In this document: one piece after another, positions 1 to 4,944 of the stretch
Layout of the letters: every line of letters starts with the position of its first letter
Position numbering within the stretch: position 1 is the stretch's first letter
The notes under the pieces: generated by a model
Seen by the model: the letters and a program-made list of their open reading frames with translations, nothing else
What the model was told of the DNA's origin: nothing
Database searches by the model: none
Source: Prevotella sp. UBA3294
GTDB lineage: Bacteria > Bacteroidota > Bacteroidia > Bacteroidales > Bacteroidaceae
NCBI GenBank assembly: GCA_002361535.1
Contig: DETG01000031.1
Span: 44,919 to 57,053, forward strand
Direction of reading: 5' to 3'
DNA: 12,135 bases
Made by a program: the position numbers and the translations under genes

Positions 1-23
1 TCTACCAATTCCACCATTGCGGC
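1..23 (-). tRNA. tRNA-Leu, 5' part only (cut by window edge)
   Basis: Read on the minus strand, these bases start with GCCGCAA and run into TGGTGGAATTGGTAGA. This is the acceptor 5' strand and D-arm typical of bacterial tRNA-Leu (class II). The anticodon and long variable arm lie outside the window, so the isoacceptor cannot be stated. It sits 23 bp downstream of tRNA-Gly in the same direction and is probably co-transcribed from the promoter at 143-174. Confidence 0.75.
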
Positions 24-46
24 AATTGCCTTTCAGCAACAATCAG

Positions 47-119
47 AGCGGAAAACGGGACTCGGACCCGCGACCCCAACCTTGGCAAGGTTGTGCTCTA
101 CCAACTGAGCTATTTCCGC
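47..119 (-). tRNA. tRNA-Gly, anticodon GCC
   Basis: The minus strand folds into a full 73-nt cloverleaf: acceptor GCGGAAA/TTTCCGC, D-stem GCTC/GAGC, anticodon stem CAACC/GGTTG around loop TTGCCAA (anticodon GCC), 5-nt variable loop, T-stem GCGGG/CCCGT and discriminator T, as expected for glycine. The terminal CCA is not encoded. The T-loop reads TCCGAGT, so position 55, normally T (pseudouridine), is C. It is the first gene of a short tRNA run (Gly, then Leu) with its own promoter. Confidence 0.96.
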
Positions 120-142
120 CTGTCGATTAGTTTAAAACGGTG

Positions 143-174
143 CAAAGATAATGCGATTTCTCCGAACAGCCAAA
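143..174 (-). promoter_or_regulatory. Bacteroidota-type promoter for the tRNA-Gly/tRNA-Leu unit
   Basis: On the minus strand there is a TTTG box (171-174), exactly 20 bp, then TATCTTTG (143-150), matching the phylum consensus TTTG-N(19-21)-TAnnTTTG. The tRNA 5' end is 24 bp past the -7 box. It separates tRNA transcription from the pyrE-argH operon upstream. Confidence 0.8.
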
Positions 175-201
175 ATTATTTGCACATTTTAATACATACA
201 A

Positions 202-792
202 CTAATTATTTACGGATAATACACCGTTTGGACCCGTTGTGGAAGCGCGGAAACGCGCCAGTTTCTTCCCTGCGCTGCCATCGGTCACGATACCTCCGTT
301 GTTCAGATTATAGACCCTTCCACACTTGCTGCAAGTCGCCTTTCCGTCGGTAGAGACGGACAGGAGGTATCGCGGTCGGCTGTCATTCTCATAGCAATTA
401 ATACACTGAGCATCGTAAGCAAAGAACTCTGCGGGAGTTGTCAGCAGTCCGAATCCCACAATGATTCCGCTTTCGTTGTTACACCCTAAGATGGGCAGCC
501 GTTGTTGCTCCACAGATGTCATCGGCTGTCGGCTGCTCTGTCCTTGGTTGTTGGAGAACACGAAGTAGGTGCCAGAGATCGAGATGCGGCAGAAGGTGCC
601 CGGAGCCATAGCGTTCATCGCACTCGACAAGGTGGGATCCAGATGCAGACTGTTATCGTACACCAGACGGGCGCGATGCGAGGAGTATTCAAAGTCCGAC
701 CCCTCACAGGAACAGAGCATCCAAACCGACAAGAGCAGGACGAGACAGCAGGATAACCCTGCATCTTTGATTCGAGCGTTGTGTATCATCAT
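202..792 (-). CDS. predicted lipoprotein with two CxxC pairs (Rieske-like fold suspected)
   Basis: This 196-residue protein has a long N-terminal signal segment (about residues 12-28, rich in L, V and C) ending in the lipobox L-C-S-C29, so it is probably a lipoprotein. The mature part carries CINC (C130, C133) and CSKC (C154, C157), about 20 residues apart, followed by Y-N-L-N-N-G-G and a G-rich tail. This spacing resembles a zinc ribbon, or a Rieske-type fold in which the CxH..CxxH ligands are replaced by cysteines; which one cannot be settled here. C68 and C104 are additional cysteines. It starts 9 bp after the argH stop with no clear Shine-Dalgarno site, so it is the last gene of the pyrE operon. 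No enzymatic function is recognised. I recall similar unnamed proteins in Bacteroidales but could not check. Confidence 0.8.
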   Translation of the reverse strand: MMIHNARIKDAGLSCCLVLLLSVWMLCSCEGSDFEYSSHRARLVYDNSLHLDPTLSSAMNAMAPGTFCRISISGTYFVFSNNQGQSSRQPMTSVEQQRLPILGCNNESGIIVGFGLLTTPAEFFAYDAQCINCYENDSRPRYLLSVSTDGKATCSKCGRVYNLNNGGIVTDGSAGKKLARFRASTTGPNGVLSVNN

Positions 793-801
793 GGAAGGTT
801 T

Positions 802-2142
802 CTATCCGTTCAACAGTTTCTGCTCAGCCTGTTCCATCCGTTCGAAGTGGAACTCGTTGAAGGTCTGTTCCATCAGCTTAGTAATCTGTTCATTGCACAG
901 GTTCCCGATGCTTCCCTCATGGGTATGATGGATCTGTCGGTTGGCCTTGAACGTGCCCGCCTCGATGTCGAGTCCCACCTTCTTGTAAGCATCACGGAAA
1001 GGCATACCACTGGCGGCCAGCCGGTTCACCTCCTCCACAGAGAACATCGGGTCGTACATCGGGTTGTCGAGGATATGTTCGTTCACCTCCATCTTATTAA
1101 TAATGTAGGCAGCCATCTGCAGACAGTCCTTCAATTCGTCGAAGGCAGGCAGGAACACCTCCTTGATCATCTGCATGTCGCGGAAATAGCCCACGGGCAG
1201 GTTGTTCATCATCAGCATGATCTGCTGCGGCAGTCCCTGTATCTTATTACATCTCGCACGGATCAGTTCGAAGACATCCGGGTTCTTCTTATGGGGCATG
1301 ATACTGCTTCCCGTCGTACACTCCTTCGGGAGTTTCACGAACGAGAAGTTCTGCGAGTTGAACAAGCAGGCGTCGAAAGCCATCTTCGCCACGGTGCCCG
1401 CAATGGTAGCCAGTGCGAAGGTCACGTTGCGTTCCATCTTGCCGCGTCCCATCTGTGCATACACCACGTTATAGTCCATTGAGTCGAATCCTAACAACTG
1501 GGTGGTCATCGTACGGTTCAGTGGGAACGAGCTGCCATAGCCGGCAGCAGAGCCCAAGGGGTTCCGGTTTGTCATGCGGTAGGCAGCCTGCAGGAACAGC
1601 AGGTCATCAGCCAGACTCTCCGCGTATGCCCCGAACCATAGTCCGAACGATGAGGGCATGGCAATCTGCAGGTGGGTATAGCCCGGCATCAGCACCTCTT
1701 TATATTGATTACTCTTCTGGATCAGTTCATCGAAAAGAATCTTCACGTGGTCGGCAATGTCTTTCAGTTCATGACGGGTGAACAGTTTCAGATCGACGAG
1801 CACCTGATCATTGCGCGACCGTCCGCTGTGGATCTTCTTCCCCATGTCTCCCAGTTCGCGGGTAAGCATCAGTTCCACCTGTGAGTGCACATCTTCCACA
1901 CCGTCTTCGATGACGAACTCACCTCGCTCACATTGTGCATAGATCGCTCTCAGCGCCTGCAGCAGCTGGGGCAGCTCGTCCTTGCCGAGGAGTCCTATAC
2001 TCTCCAGCATGGTGATATGCGCCATACTGCCCAAGACATCGTACTTAGCCAGATACAGATCCATCTCGCGGTCACGTCCCACGGTGAACCGTTCAATCTC
2101 CTGGTTCACCTCGAAATTCTTTTCCCAAAGTTTATTTGCCAT
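802..2142 (-). CDS. argH: argininosuccinate lyase
   Basis: The enzyme cleaves argininosuccinate to arginine and fumarate, the last step of arginine synthesis, in the cytoplasm. The 446-residue product is close to the family's usual length of about 450-465. It has the fumarase/lyase superfamily signature GSSIMPHKKNP at residues 278-288, which includes the catalytic serine loop. It also has HSGRSRNDQV (from residue 105) and GYTHLQ (154-159, with the conserved active-site histidine H157). No frameshift or gap is visible. The ATG at 2142 lies 36 bp after the SRPBCC gene stop, and the lipoprotein gene follows 9 bp downstream, so the gene is read in the pyrE operon. Both pyrE and argH act on products derived from carbamoyl phosphate, one for pyrimidines and one for arginine. 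Confidence 0.97.
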   Translation of the reverse strand: MANKLWEKNFEVNQEIERFTVGRDREMDLYLAKYDVLGSMAHITMLESIGLLGKDELPQLLQALRAIYAQCERGEFVIEDGVEDVHSQVELMLTRELGDMGKKIHSGRSRNDQVLVDLKLFTRHELKDIADHVKILFDELIQKSNQYKEVLMPGYTHLQIAMPSSFGLWFGAYAESLADDLLFLQAAYRMTNRNPLGSAAGYGSSFPLNRTMTTQLLGFDSMDYNVVYAQMGRGKMERNVTFALATIAGTVAKMAFDACLFNSQNFSFVKLPKECTTGSSIMPHKKNPDVFELIRARCNKIQGLPQQIMLMMNNLPVGYFRDMQMIKEVFLPAFDELKDCLQMAAYIINKMEVNEHILDNPMYDPMFSVEEVNRLAASGMPFRDAYKKVGLDIEAGTFKANRQIHHTHEGSIGNLCNEQITKLMEQTFNEFHFERMEQAEQKLLNG

Positions 2143-2178
2143 GGTGTCTTAGTCATTGATGATGAAATAACGCAACTC

Positions 2179-2610
2179 TTAGGATTCTTCCACCTGTAGC
2201 TGGTCGTAGGGGATGCTGGCGAGGGCATCGGCCAACTTCTCCACAGCCTCCTGCAGTGGGGTCGCCACCACTCCTTTCAGGAAGAAGGGCACATCGGCAT
2301 CGATCGTCAGCCTCATCTTCGAGCTACTCTCGTTAACGGGCAGCACCTGAATCCACAGATGCATGGGCACCGGACTCTTCACCGTCTCGAACTTCACGCA
2401 CTTCGGTTCTTCCCGTTCGATGATGTGCATGGCCACTTCTCCTACAGGCGAGGAGACACTGATGGCATCGGCGGTAAACGACATCTTGTCAATATCATGC
2501 GATGGAATCCTGTCGCGGATCTTCTCCAAGTACGAGAGATCGCTCACGCAGCGATAGACCAGGTCTTGTGTGAAGGGAATCACCTTCACAGAACTTTCAA
2601 ATTTCGCCAT
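2179..2610 (-). CDS. SRPBCC (START/Bet v1-like) family protein
   Basis: This 143-residue protein has no signal peptide and is probably cytoplasmic. It opens with a beta strand (FESSVKVI), then a helix region with D-L-S-Y-L-E-K, several alternating strands and a long C-terminal helix (about residues 114-133). This order is typical of helix-grip SRPBCC hydrophobic-ligand pockets. No catalytic residues can be assigned and the ligand is unknown. It sits between pyrE (4 bp upstream) and argH (36 bp downstream) and is clearly co-transcribed with them. As I recall, the pyrE-SRPBCC-argH order is common in Bacteroidales, which would suggest a housekeeping role, but the sequence alone does not show one. 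Confidence 0.85.
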   Translation of the reverse strand: MAKFESSVKVIPFTQDLVYRCVSDLSYLEKIRDRIPSHDIDKMSFTADAISVSSPVGEVAMHIIEREEPKCVKFETVKSPVPMHLWIQVLPVNESSSKMRLTIDADVPFFLKGVVATPLQEAVEKLADALASIPYDQLQVEES

Positions 2611-2614
2611 AGTC

Positions 2615-3250
2615 TTATTCTTTATTCCAGTTAACAGGATCCTTACGCCATTCCTTCAGCATAGCCACATCCTTCTCGGCAATATAACCAGTGGCTTGTG
2701 CCTCACTCACCACATGCTCGTAGTCGGAAATCGTCAGCAGCTCCACACCAGCCTCGCGGAACGCCTCTTCGGCAACGGGGAAGCCGTAAGTGTAGCTGGC
2801 CACCATGCCCACCACCTCAAAGCCGGCACGCCGCAGGGCATCGACAGCCTTCAGCGAAGAGCCGCCTGTAGAGATCAGATCCTCCACCACGATCACCTTG
2901 GCTCCTTCGGGCAGTTCACCTTCAATCTGGTTACCCATTCCATGATCTTTCGGTTTCGGTCTCACATAGACGTAGGGCAGATTCAGTTCATCAGCCACCA
3001 AGGCACCCTGCGCAATGGCTCCTGTAGCCACTCCTGCCACAGCCTCAGCCTGTGGGAAATGCTCCATGATCATGTGTGTCAGGGCGAGTTTCACCATTGT
3101 GCGCAGCTCGGGGAACGAGAGGGTCTTACGGTTGTCGGTATAGATGGGTGATTTCCATCCACTGGCCCATGTAAAGGGCTCGTTGGGTTGCAGCTTCACG
3201 GCTTTCACCTCCAACAGCTTTCTGGCAAATGCTTTCTTCAATGTATCCAT
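2615..3250 (-). CDS. pyrE: orotate phosphoribosyltransferase
   Basis: The enzyme joins orotate to PRPP to give orotidine 5'-phosphate in pyrimidine synthesis. The 211-residue protein has the PRPP-binding motif VIVVEDLISTGGSS at residues 119-132. It also has the catalytic-loop region RPKPKDHGMGNQIEG (97-111), with the Lys/His residues typical of type I PRTases. The N-terminal part contains F-T-W-A-S-G-W-K-S-P-I-Y-T-D, the family's orotate-side motif. Length is normal. It is the first gene of the operon: its promoter lies 20 bp upstream of the start (3270-3301), and the SRPBCC gene begins 4 bp after its stop. An inverted repeat touching the -33 box could regulate it, for example by pyrimidine supply, but that is inference. 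Confidence 0.97.
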   Translation of the reverse strand: MDTLKKAFARKLLEVKAVKLQPNEPFTWASGWKSPIYTDNRKTLSFPELRTMVKLALTHMIMEHFPQAEAVAGVATGAIAQGALVADELNLPYVYVRPKPKDHGMGNQIEGELPEGAKVIVVEDLISTGGSSLKAVDALRRAGFEVVGMVASYTYGFPVAEEAFREAGVELLTISDYEHVVSEAQATGYIAEKDVAMLKEWRKDPVNWNKE

Positions 3251-3269
3251 ATTTTATTCTTTTACGGTG

Positions 3270-3301
3270 CAAAGGTACGATTAAGCGAGTGAAATACCAA
3301 A
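3270..3301 (-). promoter_or_regulatory. Bacteroidota-type promoter of the pyrE operon
   Basis: On the minus strand there is TTTG (3298-3301), 20 bp, then TACCTTTG (3270-3277), a full match to the phylum consensus. The pyrE start codon lies about 20 bp after the -7 box, so the leader is very short. The -33 box is embedded in the inverted repeat at 3297-3322. Confidence 0.78.
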
Positions 3302-3322
3302 GAAAAACGACTTTTTCTTTGG
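3297..3322. repeat. perfect 11-bp inverted repeat overlapping the pyrE -33 box
   Basis: CCAAAGAAAAA (3297-3307) and TTTTTCTTTGG (3312-3322) are perfect reverse complements around CGAC. The left arm contains the TTTG -33 box of the pyrE promoter on the minus strand. It lies upstream of transcription from that promoter, so it is more likely an operator or a structural element than a pyrE terminator. No gene converges on it closely from the left. Confidence 0.7.
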
Positions 3323-3615
3323 ATTTCCAAGCGAAAGTACCTTCGTTCTTTTCACTCTTCCTTCATCATTTCACCAGGATAGGGGGCCACAAACGATGAA
3401 ACTGGCAAAGGATGGATTAACATAAGTTAAATAAATAAACTGTTTTTACAAATTAACTTCGGTTAACGCAAAATACGGGCACGGAGAAAAACAAGCGGCC
3501 TCTCGGTCGAAAAGGAGCGATTCTGACGAGGTTTAGTAAGACATTGATAATGAACACGTTAGTAGATTTCAGCATTTTCAACTCACGAGAATACCGAATT
3601 TTTCGTTCAAAAACA
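3323..3615. other. intergenic stretch, no supported gene
   Basis: This AT-rich stretch has no convincing coding signal. It contains a small hairpin, TTAAC/GTTAA around a TTCG tetraloop (3453-3466), with no following T-run. A 69-codon minus-strand frame (3453-3662) overlaps it but has low-complexity, unremarkable composition and is not supported as a gene. Confidence 0.5.
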
Positions 3616-3688
3616 CCGTTTTTAAGTGGCGAAAAGGGCGTTTTCGTAAAGCAAAAGGTCACCTAAGGGTCGTTCCGATCGGCGTTTT

Positions 3689-3759
3689 CACCCGTTCCGA
3701 CGGCATCTACAAGTGGATGGTGACGGCGGAACGAGGTGTAGATGACGGCGGAACAGGTG
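3689..3759. repeat. long imperfect inverted repeat inside the 22-bp array
   Basis: Bases 3689-3710 and 3738-3759 are reverse complements over 22 positions with three mismatches, leaving a 27-nt loop. Outside them, AGGGTCGTTCC (3666-3676) is the perfect reverse complement of GGAACGACCCT (3772-3782). The segment could therefore form a large nested stem in RNA or in single-stranded DNA. Confidence 0.7.
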
Positions 3760-3786
3760 TTAGTAAAGTCTGGAACGACCCTAAAC

Positions 3787-3815
3787 AGAGTCTACGTAAA
3801 CATTACGTAGGCTCT
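3787..3815. repeat. hairpin unit CTACGTAA/TTACGTAG in the 22-bp array
   Basis: CTACGTAA (3792-3799) and TTACGTAG (3803-3810) pair perfectly around ACA. The stem continues outward with AGAG (3787-3790) and CTCT (3812-3815) after one T-G mismatch or wobble, for about 13 bp. No T-run follows, so it does not look like an intrinsic terminator. Confidence 0.75.
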
Positions 3816-4021
3816 ACTTGGGTTCAAAACAGACTTTACTTGCGTCCTAATCAGACTCTACTTTGGCCCCAAATAGACTTTACTTGCACAAAAAGGAACT
3901 TATGGACACTTTTGTACCCTCCGATCATTCCACCCCTCTCTATTAGCATTCTTTTACAATCCTTAATTTTTGACAAAATATTTTGACAATACTCAACAAT
4001 AAATGGATCGTTATGTACCCT

Positions 4022-4786
4022 TTATCGGTGAACACAGATCTCCTGGATCGTGACTCCTGGGTCGAGGAAGTAGATGCGGAGCCGGTGGCTGCCCTTCATC
4101 GTGGCAGGTATGGAGACGGTACGGGAGGCATAGCCCCGCAATACGTTCCATCGCCACTCGGCAGTGAAGTCGTTGGCATGGATGGAGAACACATGCGGCT
4201 CACCATCACCCAACTGGACGGCATAACGGATGTCACGACCCTCATAGACATGCAGGGTTGGGAGGGTGCGGACCTCGATAGTACGATCACCCTCCTGCAA
4301 GTCGATGTCATAATCGACATAAGGTGCGTAGCTGACAGCATAAGACGGAGTGCCGAAAGGTTGCACCATCACCACGGGTAGCCTCCACCATACTGCGACG
4401 AGCCAGCAACTGGTACTCGTTCAACATCGCGGCACCACGGACAGGATATGCCACTAACTCGAAATAAGCATCCTTCAGCGAGGCAGGAATCTATGTCCCA
4501 AGGTACCCGCTACCACGGCAGGATGCGCAGGGAGGTCTTTTAACCGTTTCGTCCTCACCACCTTCGCCGACTTACCCGTCACCCGCTTCACATCATCGGC
4601 GAGCATCCCAGCAGCAATCGTCACCACCCGGTAATCATTCGTATCGACACAGATATCAGCTGCGTTGGTTGCGGAAGCCAAAGGGAAGAAGCCCTTTTGC
4701 ATCGTCTCCACCACCCGTGGACACTCAGTGGCATGAATTCCTACAACGCAGATCCATCCTATGATCACTATTATAAAACTTCTCAT
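4022..4786 (-). pseudogene. broken GH115 (xylan alpha-glucuronidase-type) gene with two internal deletions
   Basis: Intact GH115 enzymes, which remove (4-O-methyl)glucuronic acid from xylan, need roughly 2.5-2.9 kb; only 765 bp remain. The start survives at 4786-4475: a signal peptide (residues 1-19, ending G-I-H-A) and the GH115 N-terminal pattern FPLAS..ADICVD..DYRVVTIAAGMLADDVKRVTGK, then AGTLG. A middle piece lies in another frame (about 4487-4359), with LKDAYFELVAYPVRGAAMLNE, which resembles the GH115 segment after the catalytic barrel. The end (about 4375-4022) is in yet another frame, with YVDYDIDL, RTLPTLHVYEGRDIRYAV and WNVLRGYA, typical of the GH115 C-terminal domain up to a normal stop. 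So two large internal deletions, each with a frame change, are inferred, and the catalytic domain is missing. It is divergent from the GH26-GH2 operon. Family assignment rests on remembered motifs. Confidence 0.82.
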
Positions 4787-4835
4787 ATCCTTTAGGTTTT
4801 TAGTTTTTTATCCGCATAGGTATTTATAGGGACAC

Positions 4836-4849
4836 CCAGTAAATACTGG
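4836..4849. promoter_or_regulatory. 14-bp palindrome between divergent GH115 remnant and GH26 (possible operator)
   Basis: CCAGTA (4836-4841) and TACTGG (4844-4849) are perfect reverse complements around AA. The site lies about 10 bp downstream of the minus-strand -7 box (4859-4866), near its probable transcription start, and about 40 bp upstream of the GH26 promoter. That placement suits a binding site for a regulator of one or both directions. No regulator gene is in the window. Confidence 0.4.
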
Positions 4850-4858
4850 TTGACTTTG

Positions 4859-4866
4859 CAAAGGTA
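4859..4866 (-). promoter_or_regulatory. -7 box of the GH115 remnant promoter
   Basis: On the minus strand this reads TACCTTTG, a full TAnnTTTG match, 72 bp ahead of the pseudogene start codon. A good TTTG -33 box at 19-21 bp is not visible, so the promoter may be weak, activator-dependent or decayed. Confidence 0.5.
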
Positions 4867-4886
4867 AGAAAAAAAGGATGAAAACC

Positions 4887-4917
4887 ATTGTATTTCATCA
4901 GATAATTCATATCTTTG
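4887..4917 (+). promoter_or_regulatory. Bacteroidota-type promoter of the GH26-GH2 operon
   Basis: ATTG (4887-4890), 19 bp, then TATCTTTG (4910-4917), one mismatch from the full consensus. The GH26 start codon is 27 bp past the -7 box, giving a leader of about 20 nt. Confidence 0.72.
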
Positions 4918-4944
4918 CACTGAAAACAAGAAACAACAATAACC

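Larger units (their letters stand above)
3616..3901. repeat. degenerate tandem array with exact 22-bp period, about 13 units
   Basis: Related words recur at multiples of 22 bp. GTTTT(T/C) is at 3618, 3640 and 3684; GTTCCGA at 3672 and 3694; TGACGGCGGAAC at 3721 and 3743; GGAAC at 3728, 3750 and 3772. The TCTAC/TTTAC core is at 3791, 3813, 3835, 3857 and 3879. Neighbouring units resemble each other most and the motif drifts along the array, from (G)CGTTTTC, through GCGGAAC, to (G)ACTYTACTTG. Several units contain near-dyads, and reverse-complement copies occur (AGTAAAGTCT at 3762 against AGACTTTACT at 3831). The units are directly adjacent with no unique spacers, so this is not a CRISPR. Function and family are unknown to me. 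The 120 bp to its right (3902-4021) hold nothing I can name. Confidence 0.75.

Noticed and set aside
47..119. Functional link between tRNA-Gly at one end and glyS at the other
   Set aside because: They are 11.5 kb apart with unrelated operons between them; chance is the simpler reading, and no T-box leader is visible.
781..1482. 233-codon frame antisense to argH
   Set aside because: It lies opposite a clear argH with conserved motifs, is rich in His, Val and Leu as expected for antisense shadows, and has no promoter or domain.
3453..3466. TTAAC-TTCG-GTTAA hairpin as a terminator
   Set aside because: The stem is only 5 bp, AT-rich, has no T-run after it, and no transcript clearly ends there.
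3453..3662. 69-codon minus-strand frame as a gene
   Set aside because: It runs into the 22-bp repeat array and its hairpins, has no recognisable domain and no promoter, and its composition looks like translated intergenic DNA.
3616..3901. CRISPR array
   Set aside because: Units are 22 bp and directly adjacent, with no unique spacers and no cas gene. The variation is gradual drift rather than fixed repeat plus unique spacer.
3717..3986. 89-codon plus-strand frame as a gene
   Set aside because: Almost all of it is translated 22-bp repeats. Since 22 is not a multiple of 3, the frame gives no repeating peptide, and coding constraint is not apparent.
3968..3989. Direct repeats TTTTGACAA 13 bp apart, as a promoter or operator
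   Set aside because: They resemble a sigma-70 -35 word, which is not the rule in this phylum. They match no TAnnTTTG box and no gene follows on the plus strand.
4475..4786. 103-residue secreted protein as an independent gene
   Set aside because: Its sequence is the N-terminus of GH115 and it stops only because of a frame change; further GH115 pieces follow directly, so it belongs to one pseudogene.
4794..4807. 14-base word AGGTTTTTAGTTTT shared with the small-transcript leader at 10620-10633
   Set aside because: In AT-rich intergenic DNA a single 14-base match in 12 kb is near chance, and the two sites are in opposite directions relative to their transcripts.
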